From positions 1 to 19,919 of the forward strand of contig DZCR01000052.1 of NCBI GenBank assembly GCA_022736495.1: 19,919 bases of DNA, written 5' to 3'. Both the position numbers and the translations under genes were made by a program. Source of the stretch: Desulfobacca acetoxidans. Lineage in GTDB: Bacteria > Desulfobacterota > Desulfobaccia > Desulfobaccales > 0-14-0-80-60-11. Positions 8,901 to 15,725 of the stretch are shown here, in pieces. Every line of letters starts with the position of its first letter. The first letter of the stretch is position 1. The notes beneath the pieces were generated by a model that saw only the letters and a program-made list of their open reading frames with translations, ran no database searches and was not told where the DNA came from.

Positions 8901-9254
8901 TTAATCTTTCAAGTACCGTTTTACCACCGCCTTGAGATCTTCCAGGTCCGAAGATTTGACCAGGTATTCATCTGAGGCCCAGGTGGCAAAATCCTGCTTG
9001 TACTCGCCATAGGCGGTGCTTAGGACCACCGGTAAATCCGGCCGCTTTTCCTTAATCTGCCTCAACGCCTCGATGCCGTCCATTTCCGGCATCTTGATGT
9101 CCAGGATGACCAGATCCAAAGGAATCTTGTCCACAACTTCCAGGGCTTCACGCCCGTTGGCGGCCTGATAGACTTCGTAGCCCTCCTCCTTGAGTTCTTC
9201 GCTATATAAAAGGCGAATGCTCATTTCGTCGTCCGCCACCAGAATCTTTTTCAT
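8901..9254 (-). CDS. Receiver-only response regulator (CheY-like)
   Basis: A 117-residue stand-alone receiver domain. It has the acidic pair Asp8-Asp9, the phosphoacceptor Asp52 in L-D-I-K-M-P-E-M-D-G, the switch Ser/Thr at 79-80 in V-L-S-T-A, and the conserved Lys100 near its end. No DNA-binding or enzymatic output domain follows, so it must act by protein contact or pass phosphate onward. Its ATG overlaps the stop of the histidine kinase gene by 4 nt, making that kinase the obvious partner. The position within a glycogen-synthase operon suggests that it modulates carbohydrate storage, but no target is visible in the sequence. Confidence 0.95.
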   Translation of the reverse strand: MKKILVADDEMSIRLLYSEELKEEGYEVYQAANGREALEVVDKIPLDLVILDIKMPEMDGIEALRQIKEKRPDLPVVLSTAYGEYKQDFATWASDEYLVKSSDLEDLKAVVKRYLKD

Positions 9255-11614
9255 GCGCGACCTCCTTTAGGGGCCTTGAGCACGCTGGCGGGAACCGCGC
9301 CCTGGCCGACGTCTTTCACGAGACAATATTTTGCCACCGGCAGAGTGACGATGAAGGTAACTCCTTTGCCCATTTCATTGTTGACTTCAATCTGGCCATA
9401 ATGGCGGGAAACGATCCGTTGGGCAATGGCCAGCCCCAAGCCGGTGCCGTAATCTTTGGTGGAAAAAAACGGGTTAAAGATGTTGTGGAGCACTTCCATG
9501 GGAATGCCGCCCCCGGTGTCGGAGATGGCCGCGGCGGCGTAGAGGCCGTCCGGCCTTTCCACCGGGAAGGTGCGGATGGTCAAAGTGCCGCCTTTGGCCA
9601 TGGCCTGGATTGCGTTCTGAAAGAGGTTATAAAAGACCTGCTTCATCTGCCGGTCGTCGCAGTGGATCCGGGGCAACTGGGCACATTCTCTTACCACCTT
9701 GATTTTATTGGCATCCAGATCACGCTGCACCAGTATCAGGGTATCTTCGACGAGCTTGGCCAGTTCGTGGTCACCGTAATATGACAGGTTTTCCCCCGTG
9801 AAGTCCAGGATTTCTCGGAGGAGTTTTTCCAGCCGGGTCACTTCCTCCTGAATCACTTCCACATAGCCCCGAAGGGGCGAATTTGGTTCTACCAATTTGG
9901 CGATGCGCCGGGCAAAACCGCCGATGGAGACCAGGGGGTTGCGAATTTCGTGGGCCATGCCCGAGGCCAGGCTGCTCAAGGCCGCCAAACGGTCCGACTC
10001 CAGCATCCGTTCCCGGATGAGGAGCAATTCCCGGTTGTTGGTTTCGATAGTGGAATAGAGATGGGCGTTTTCCAGCACCAAGGCGGCCTGGGTGGCAAAC
10101 ATCTGGAGCACGTGGAGCGGCTCCGACTCCAGGGGACGCCCGGAGGTCTGATTGTCCACCAGGATCACCCCGGTAGCCCGGTCTTTCACCACCAGGGGCA
10201 CCACAAAAAATTCCGGGGTCGTATACTTGCCCTCCAGGGCGGGGGGCACTCCCGGTCCTGCAACGCTCTCATGATGATGATATGGCGCCTTCCGCAGCAC
10301 CGCCAGGGCCAGCGGACCCTGATCCACCCTGAGGGGAATCTCCCAATCACTGACCGGTATCGGGTCCGGTGGTGGCAGCATCAGGACCCTGAGGTTGGGT
10401 ATCTCGCAGGTAACGATACTGCGGCGGGCACCCTTCGCGCCTCGCAAGGTTTGGGTGGTTTCCTCAACCATCAACACGACCACCCGGTCAAACCCTAAGC
10501 CGGTCTCGGACGTGAGGCCCTGGAGGATAATTTCCAGGAGCCGCTCCTCTTGCACTGAAGTTAACAAGACCTGGGAGATCTCCTGCAACGCCGTGAGATT
10601 GCGGACCATGCGTTCGTTCTTTTCCGCCAGGTCCTCAACCTGTTGATAGGTCAAGGCATTTTCGATGGCGTTGACGATGACGCCAGCCATGGTGAAGAGC
10701 AACTGGCGGTTTTCCGGATCGAAGGGCAGGAACTCGCCGTCGGGGTTGAATTTGTCATATACCCCCAAAGTGCCCGTCAATTGCCCCTTGAAGGTAAGGG
10801 GCACGGCCAGGCAATAATGGCTATGACCCGCCAGATCCTTGGATTCCTCTTCAAAGTAGGGCGGCTCCCCCGCACCCGCGCTGGGCGTCATCTTGGGCAG
10901 GACCGGGCAATCCGCGGGGATCTGGCCATAGCGGGACGAGACCCGGGGCTCGCCGGAAGCAGCATCAATAATCTGGAGGGCCGCGCCCCGAGCGGTGATG
11001 ACCTTGGCGGTGGTGCTGACGATGCGCTCCAGGATTTCATCCAGCTCCACGGTGGTGCTCAACGCCTTCCCCACTTCGAAGAGCACCGACAGCTCGGCGA
11101 TGCGTTTTTTGGCCTCTTCCTGGACAATGGCCTGGCGCAAGGCCGCAGCCAGCATCAGGCAAACCAATTGGACCCCCTGGCGCTCGCCCACGGTGAAGGA
11201 CCGCTCGTGCCGGTCTACCAGGATCAAGACCCCATAGAGAAAATTGTCATCTGCCACCGGAAAAGTGGCCAGGGTCTGATAGGTGGGAAGCAATTTTTCC
11301 AGGGGGGCATTGGCGGCCACCACCCCGGGGTCCACCCGATGGACAATGTCGGCCTTGCGGGTATCGGCCGTTTCCCCCACCAAACCCTGCCCCAAGGGAA
11401 ATTCCAGGCGCATGTGGGGCGGGATCGGCCCCTGACTGCTCACGTTGAGAGCCAGCGTCTCCTTGGCTTTGTCCAGACCGAAATAGAGAGCCAGGTCCAC
11501 CTTCAGGTTGCGTGCCAGAAGATGGACCATATTGTTGAGTCGTTCCCCAAAACTCACGGTAGAGGTGAGCACCTCCACCATTTGGGTCAGGAAGGCCGTT
11601 CGCTCAGAAGCCAT
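9251..11614 (-). CDS. Soluble multi-GAF sensor histidine kinase
   Basis: A 787-residue kinase with no membrane segment, so probably cytoplasmic. It shows three GAF-like sensory regions (about 15-165, 170-335 and 345-530); the third is the most divergent. Short helical connectors follow each. HisKA has the phosphoacceptor His555 in M-A-H-E-I-R-N-P-L. The HATPase_c domain has the N box (Asn663 and Asn667), D-T-G-G-G-I-P (699-705) and G-T-G-L-G-L-A (723-729). Its ligand cannot be read from the sequence; GAF domains bind small molecules such as nucleotides or nitrogen oxides. It starts 6 nt after the end of glgA2 and overlaps the response regulator gene by 4 nt, a very tight arrangement that implies co-expression. 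The start ATG has a weak AAGG four nt upstream. Confidence 0.95.
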   Translation of the reverse strand: MASERTAFLTQMVEVLTSTVSFGERLNNMVHLLARNLKVDLALYFGLDKAKETLALNVSSQGPIPPHMRLEFPLGQGLVGETADTRKADIVHRVDPGVVAANAPLEKLLPTYQTLATFPVADDNFLYGVLILVDRHERSFTVGERQGVQLVCLMLAAALRQAIVQEEAKKRIAELSVLFEVGKALSTTVELDEILERIVSTTAKVITARGAALQIIDAASGEPRVSSRYGQIPADCPVLPKMTPSAGAGEPPYFEEESKDLAGHSHYCLAVPLTFKGQLTGTLGVYDKFNPDGEFLPFDPENRQLLFTMAGVIVNAIENALTYQQVEDLAEKNERMVRNLTALQEISQVLLTSVQEERLLEIILQGLTSETGLGFDRVVVLMVEETTQTLRGAKGARRSIVTCEIPNLRVLMLPPPDPIPVSDWEIPLRVDQGPLALAVLRKAPYHHHESVAGPGVPPALEGKYTTPEFFVVPLVVKDRATGVILVDNQTSGRPLESEPLHVLQMFATQAALVLENAHLYSTIETNNRELLLIRERMLESDRLAALSSLASGMAHEIRNPLVSIGGFARRIAKLVEPNSPLRGYVEVIQEEVTRLEKLLREILDFTGENLSYYGDHELAKLVEDTLILVQRDLDANKIKVVRECAQLPRIHCDDRQMKQVFYNLFQNAIQAMAKGGTLTIRTFPVERPDGLYAAAAISDTGGGIPMEVLHNIFNPFFSTKDYGTGLGLAIAQRIVSRHYGQIEVNNEMGKGVTFIVTLPVAKYCLVKDVGQGAVPASVLKAPKGGRA

Positions 11615-11620
11615 GCAACC

Positions 11621-13093
11621 TTACCCGCTCGCCAGGCGCCGGCGTTTTTCCGCAGCCAGGCCATACAGTTCCACATATTTGGGGGCCGCGGTTTTGCCCC
11701 AGGAATAATCCAGGGCCATGTTGCTTTTCATCAGGGCTTCCCAGACCTGGGGCTGTTGATAAACCGCCAGGGCCCGCTTTATGGCGCCCAACAGTTCGGC
11801 CGGGGTATAGCCGCTGAACTTGAACCCGGTGCCCGTGCCCGTGGCCGGGTCGAATTCCTGCACGGTCTCATCCAGCCCGCCGGTGGCCCGCACCACCGGA
11901 ATGGTGCCGTAGCGCAGGCAGTAAAGTTGGTCCAGGCCGCAGGGTTCATACCGCGAGGGCATGAGAAACATGTCGGCCCCGGCGATGATCTGATGGGCCA
12001 GTTCTTCGGTGTAGCCGATCATGAGACCCAGGCGCTCATGATATTTGAGGCTCATTTCCTGAAGAATATAATGGTGGCGTTCTTCCCCGGTACCCTGGAT
12101 AATGAAGCCCACATCCAGGTTCATCAGATCATCCATGATGCTTTCCACCAGGTCAATCCCTTTGCGTTCGAAGAAACGGGTAGTCATGCCGATGAGGGGC
12201 CGGTCCGCGGACACCTTCAAGCCCAAGCGCTCCAACAAGGCGTTCTTGCAGGTCTTCTTCCCGGCGAGATTATTCCGGTCATAGGGAACGGGTAAAAACT
12301 CATCTCTCTCGGGGGTCCAGCGCACATAATCCACCCCTTCCAAAATGCCGTAAAGTTCATGGGCCCGTTCCCGGAACAAGCCCTCCAACCCGAAGCCGTA
12401 TTCCGGGGTCAGAATCTCTTCCCGATATTTGGCGGATACGGTGGTGATCAAGTCGGCAAAGACCAGGCCGCCTTTCATAAAGTTGAGCTGGCCGTAAAAT
12501 TCCAGGGCCTTGGGAGAGAGTAATTCCCATCCCAGCCCGGTGAGGGGCAGATCGTAAGACGAGAACAACCCCTGGTACCCGACGTTGTGCACCGTGTATA
12601 CCACCGGCAGGCGCTGCAAGCTGAGGTGGTCGTTGTAGATAGTCCTCAGATAAACCGGAACCAGGCCGGTCTGCCACTCGTGAGCGTGGCAGACGTCGAA
12701 CTCCAGCTTCAAGGCCTCGATCATTTCGATGACGGCCCGGGAAAAGAAAATAAACCGCTCGGCATTATCGTCGAAATCCCCATACGCGGTGCCGTAGAGA
12801 CCTTCCCGGTTAAACAGCGAGTCCTGGCCGATAAAATAAAAGTTCAGGTTGGGGTCGACCTGGGAGGTAAAGATCTCGCCCTGCACCGTCTTAAAGGAGA
12901 GCGGAATCGACAGGGTCTGCCCGGTGGCGGTGAGGGGACGGCCAGATTCCCGCACCTGGCGGTAGAGAGGCAAGACCACCGCTACCTGGTGGCCCTGCTT
13001 GACCAGGGCCCAGGCCAGGGCATAGGTGACCTCAGCCAGTCCGCCGCTGCGGGCAAAGGGATTTGCTTCCGGGGTTACCATCAGAATACGCAT
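11621..13093 (-). CDS. glgA: Glycogen synthase 2 (GT5, divergent paralogue)
   Basis: A second GT5 starch/glycogen synthase-like protein of 490 residues. It retains H-A-H-E-W-Q (136-141), T-V-H-N (167-170), Arg306 and Lys311 in T-R-F-F-E-R-K-G-I-D-L, and P-S-R-Y-E-P-C-G-L (379-387, Glu383). The N-terminal nucleotide-sugar motif is R-S-G-G-L (Arg15) instead of K-T-G-G-L. In E. coli GlgA the corresponding lysine contacts ADP-glucose, so this paralogue may have a different donor affinity or donor. It follows the galT-like gene by 17 nt and precedes the histidine kinase by 6 nt, in one operon. Family membership is certain; the exact donor (ADP- or UDP-glucose) and product are not. Confidence 0.93.
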   Translation of the reverse strand: MRILMVTPEANPFARSGGLAEVTYALAWALVKQGHQVAVVLPLYRQVRESGRPLTATGQTLSIPLSFKTVQGEIFTSQVDPNLNFYFIGQDSLFNREGLYGTAYGDFDDNAERFIFFSRAVIEMIEALKLEFDVCHAHEWQTGLVPVYLRTIYNDHLSLQRLPVVYTVHNVGYQGLFSSYDLPLTGLGWELLSPKALEFYGQLNFMKGGLVFADLITTVSAKYREEILTPEYGFGLEGLFRERAHELYGILEGVDYVRWTPERDEFLPVPYDRNNLAGKKTCKNALLERLGLKVSADRPLIGMTTRFFERKGIDLVESIMDDLMNLDVGFIIQGTGEERHHYILQEMSLKYHERLGLMIGYTEELAHQIIAGADMFLMPSRYEPCGLDQLYCLRYGTIPVVRATGGLDETVQEFDPATGTGTGFKFSGYTPAELLGAIKRALAVYQQPQVWEALMKSNMALDYSWGKTAAPKYVELYGLAAEKRRRLASG

Positions 13094-13110
13094 CTGTCAT
13101 CCCCTGCGGC

Positions 13111-14109
13111 TTACAGCGTCAACTCCCGAAGATACTTGGCCGCATCTTCCGGAGGCGTAGGATTGATGTAAAAGCCCGAACCCCATTCGAATCCGGCGAT
13201 TAAGGTGAGCTTGGGCACGATCTCAAAATGCCAGTGGTAATAATTAAGTTGAGATTCCCGGATGGGCGAGGTGTGCAGGATAAAATTGTACGGGACTTTG
13301 CCCAGGGCCTTCTCCAGGCGTTTTAAGGTTTCCGAGAAGATCTCGGCCAGGAGCCTGAAAGACTCTTCTTTTAAATCCACGTAGGAAGAAAAGTGCTCTT
13401 TGGGCAGGATCCACATCTCAAAAGGAGACCGGGGCGCAAAGGGACAAATAGTCAGAAATTCCTGGTTCTGCAACACCACCCGGCCCTGCTGCTGCAGTTC
13501 CTGGCGGATCATATCGCAAAAAACGCAGCGTTCTTTGTAGTTATAGTAAAATTTGCCGCCGCTCAATTCCTCCTGGACCAGCTCCGGCACGATGGGCAGC
13601 CCGATGAGTTGGCTGTGGCTGTGTTCCAGGGACGCGCCCGCAGCCCGGCCCTGGTTTTTGAAAATCAGGACATAGCGAAACCGGGGGTCTTCGCTCAAAG
13701 TGACGATCCGGTCCCGGTAGGCCCTGAGCACCCGGGTAAATCCCTCCAGGGGAATGGTGGCCAGGGTGAGCTGGTGGTCGGGGCTCTCAATAATGACCTC
13801 ATGGGCGCCCACCCCGTTCATCTTGTCGAACATGCCTTCGCCGGCCCGATCCAGCTCCCCTTCCTTGGCCAGGGCCGGGAACTTGTTGTTCACCACCCGC
13901 AGTTGCCAGCCGGGGGTGTTGGGTTCGGTGCCGGGGTCCCGGTAGGCCAGGACCTCCGGCGGCGTGGTATGTTCGTTGCCCGGATCAAAGGGACAGAAGC
14001 CGCCCTTGGTAACCTCCGGTTCCACCACAAAATCATGGGGGCGCTTGCCCCGCTCTGTCGATATGATTACCCACCGGCCGATGATGGGGTCTTTGCGTAA
14101 CTCAGGCAT
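13111..14109 (-). CDS. galT: GalT-like hexose-1-phosphate nucleotidylyltransferase
   Basis: A 332-residue member of the galactose-1-phosphate uridylyltransferase family (HIT superfamily), which moves a nucleotidyl group between sugar phosphates through a covalent His intermediate. Family marks are G-A-H-E-V-I-I-E (101-108), the active-site H-S-H-S-Q (163-167), C-V-F-C (195-198), Y-H-W-H-F-E (291-296) and the C-terminal G-S-G-F-Y-I-N-P. Classical GalT has H-P-H-G/S-Q; here Ser164 replaces Pro. The N-terminal zinc motif reads C-P-F-D (39-42), with Asp in place of the second Cys. The HSH form and the adjacent glycogen synthase make an ADP-glucose phosphorylase-like activity, as reported for an Arabidopsis GalT-like enzyme, a reasonable alternative to UDP-galactose metabolism. 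It is the first gene of the operon, with GGAG 4 nt before the ATG. The symbol is by family only. Confidence 0.85.
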   Translation of the reverse strand: MPELRKDPIIGRWVIISTERGKRPHDFVVEPEVTKGGFCPFDPGNEHTTPPEVLAYRDPGTEPNTPGWQLRVVNNKFPALAKEGELDRAGEGMFDKMNGVGAHEVIIESPDHQLTLATIPLEGFTRVLRAYRDRIVTLSEDPRFRYVLIFKNQGRAAGASLEHSHSQLIGLPIVPELVQEELSGGKFYYNYKERCVFCDMIRQELQQQGRVVLQNQEFLTICPFAPRSPFEMWILPKEHFSSYVDLKEESFRLLAEIFSETLKRLEKALGKVPYNFILHTSPIRESQLNYYHWHFEIVPKLTLIAGFEWGSGFYINPTPPEDAAKYLRELTL

Positions 14110-14182
14110 CGGTCTCCATTCCTAAACCAGGTCACCTTAAAGCGGCGTTTACTGGATGCCGCCAAGATAACGGATGTTCCTC

Positions 14183-14212
14183 AGTATACTGCCCTGGGGA
14201 TATATTTTGCAA
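14183..14212 (-). promoter_or_regulatory. Sigma-70-type promoter of the galT-glgA2-HK-RR-lapA operon
   Basis: On the minus strand, TTGCAA (14207-14212) is followed after 18 nt by TATACT (14183-14188, 5/6 to TATAAT). Transcription would start near 14176, giving a leader of about 65-70 nt before the galT-like ATG. It is the best promoter match seen in the window. The rest of the 289-bp gap (14110-14398) shows no gene. Confidence 0.6.
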
Positions 14213-14398
14213 GGGATTTAGCGGACATGGGATATCTCGACCCACATCGTGCCCGGGATTTAAAGCCAGACTTGCCGCCCGAAACTCCCCGTGCCACTCC
14301 CTTTAAGTTCATAAATATAAGAAGGAATCCGTGATAATCCAGTCTCGCCACAGATATAACGATAACTCCGGCTTTTGCTGACCATTGAAAGCTGAGAG

Positions 14399-14611
14399 CT
14401 ACCTCCTTAACAGGTACATGATCAGGGTCAGGATGATGCTGATAAGAATGCAGGTCCCCAGCGGGAAGTAAAAGCTGAAATTACCCCTCTTATAGCTGAT
14501 ATCCCCCGGCAAATGTCCCAGCCATGGGATCTTGGGGGCCAATAGGAACCCCGCTCCCACGATCACCAGGAGCATTCCTATCACAATTAAAACACGACCC
14601 AGATCAGACAT
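14399..14611 (-). CDS. DUF2905 family small membrane protein
   Basis: A 70-residue protein with two membrane helices (about 5-25 and 47-67) joined by the characteristic P-K-I-P-W-L-G-H-L-P-G-D-I loop (26-38) and a short basic end. This loop is the hallmark of DUF2905 proteins, whose function is unknown. Length and architecture are complete for the family. The gene lies 289 bp upstream of the galT-like gene on the same strand and 203 bp from the divergent hisA gene. It is separated from galT by the promoter described above, so it is probably transcribed on its own. The Shine-Dalgarno is weak. Confidence 0.92.
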   Translation of the reverse strand: MSDLGRVLIVIGMLLVIVGAGFLLAPKIPWLGHLPGDISYKRGNFSFYFPLGTCILISIILTLIMYLLRR

Positions 14612-14774
14612 CGCTTTTCACTGCCATCTTGTTCAAGTTGATGAGGCGCTCCTCCCACAAGTCCCTTCCAAAAGATTCTGGGAATGTGCGTCTCAATGCT
14701 CTCTTAAGTTATTATTAGCGGTCATAACCAAATTTTCAAGGGGATTTCCCTGATAGAGTAATTATCCTGCCCTA

Positions 14775-14804
14775 TTGTCAGGCGGCTTTAATTCAGGTTA
14801 AAAT
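14775..14804 (+). promoter_or_regulatory. Candidate promoter of hisA placed directly at the start codon
   Basis: TTGTCA (14775-14780), an 18-nt spacer and TAAAAT (14799-14804) form a reasonable -35/-10 pair on the plus strand. The predicted start site would be around 14811, within a few nt of the hisA ATG at 14814. No Shine-Dalgarno is present. The rest of the 14612-14774 gap shows nothing recognisable. Confidence 0.5.
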
Positions 14805-14813
14805 ATTTAAATT

Positions 14814-15542
14814 ATGCTGATTATTCCGGCCATTGACCTGAAAGGCGGCAAATGTGTGCGTTTGCGCCAGGGGCGGGCCGAAGACGTCACGATTTACAGC
14901 GACGACCCTGTGGCCACAGGCCTCATGTGGCAGAACGCCGGGGCCAAGCTCCTCCACGTGGTGGACCTGGACGGCGCCTTCAGCTCCGAACCCAAAAATC
15001 TGAGGTCCATTCAGGCCCTCCGAGAGGCCTTGTCCATTCCCATCGAACTGGGCGGCGGCATCCGCACCTTGGATAACTTGGCTGCATATATTGAACTGGG
15101 CATCGACCGCCTCATACTGGGCACCGCGGCCCTGGAAAACCCGAAACTGGCGGCCCACGCCTGCGCCGACTACCCCGGCCGCATCGCCTTCGGCCTGGAT
15201 GCCCGGGACGGCTTCCTGGCCGTGAAAGGTTGGACCGAAACCAGCCAAAGGAACGTCCTGGAAGTGGCCCGGGAACTGGCGAAACTCAAGCCTGCGGCCT
15301 TTATCTACACCGACATCGCCCGAGACGGGGTGAAAACCGGCGTGAATATTGCGGCGACCCGGGCCCTGGCGGAACGGGTGGCTATCCCGGTCATCGCCTC
15401 CGGCGGCGTGAGCTGCCTGGACGACATCAAGGCCCTGCTGCCCCTGGAACCCTTAGGGGTAATCGGGGTCATCACCGGCCGGGCCCTCTACGACGGTAGC
15501 CTGGAGCTGAAAGAGGCCATCCGCCTGGCCCAAGGCGAGTGA
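14814..15542 (+). CDS. hisA: Phosphoribosylformimino-5-aminoimidazole carboxamide ribotide isomerase
   Basis: Fourth step of histidine biosynthesis: isomerises ProFAR to PRFAR in the cytoplasm on a (beta/alpha)8 barrel. The 242-residue length is normal. Catalytic Asp8 lies in I-I-P-A-I-D-L-K-G-G and Asp129 in F-G-L-D-A-R-D-G. The two half-barrel phosphate-binding regions G-G-G-I-R (80-84) and A-S-G-G-V-S are both present, the latter late in the protein. The ATG is fixed by the canonical N-terminus. It has no Shine-Dalgarno and a -10-like hexamer only 9 nt upstream, which suggests a leaderless or nearly leaderless message. No other his genes are in the window, so it is detached from the usual hisHAF cluster. 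HisF is the closest relative but would differ at these motifs. Confidence 0.96.
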   Translation: MLIIPAIDLKGGKCVRLRQGRAEDVTIYSDDPVATGLMWQNAGAKLLHVVDLDGAFSSEPKNLRSIQALREALSIPIELGGGIRTLDNLAAYIELGIDRLILGTAALENPKLAAHACADYPGRIAFGLDARDGFLAVKGWTETSQRNVLEVARELAKLKPAAFIYTDIARDGVKTGVNIAATRALAERVAIPVIASGGVSCLDDIKALLPLEPLGVIGVITGRALYDGSLELKEAIRLAQGE

Positions 15543-15549
15543 GAAAGTG

Positions 15550-15711
15550 GTCAGTAATCAGTGATCAGTTGGCAGTTTTCTCTGCTCACTGGCGACTTCT
15601 TGCTCCAGGCACTGATTTTTTGGGGGCGTCAGTGAAAGATCAGCGTTTTTCCTGACTCCTGACATTGACCACTAATTCCTGATTACTGACAACTGATCTC
15701 TGGTCACTGAT
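15550..15711. repeat. Inverted pair of CAGT heptad arrays between hisA and the radical SAM gene
   Basis: The left array at 15550-15577 is four consecutive heptads of form NNCAGTN (GTCAGTA ATCAGTG ATCAGTT GGCAGTT). The right array at 15663-15711, read on the minus strand, has seven degenerate heptads beginning ATCAGTG ACCAGAG ATCAGTT GTCAGTA. The arms can pair: 12 bp perfect between 15550-15561 and 15679-15690, or 13/14 between 15553-15566 and 15702-15715. The core of about 85 bp between them also holds isolated CAGTG-like words. It could act as a structured terminator for hisA or be a mobile miniature repeat. Confidence 0.75.
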
Positions 15712-15725
15712 TACTCTTACTAAAA

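Noticed and set aside
10643..12295. Very long open frame (550 codons) on the + strand opposite the histidine kinase and glgA2
   Set aside because: It is an antisense shadow of two confidently identified genes; the translated product is His/Gln/Gly-rich without family motifs.
14373..14400. Weak 7-bp periodicity (GAAAGCT GAGAGCT) near the end of the DUF2905 gene
   Set aside because: Only two good units, close to what chance allows; not listed as a repeat.
15543..15725. Intrinsic terminator of hisA
   Set aside because: The arms can pair, but there is no T-rich tract directly after the stem, so it is described as a repeat structure only.
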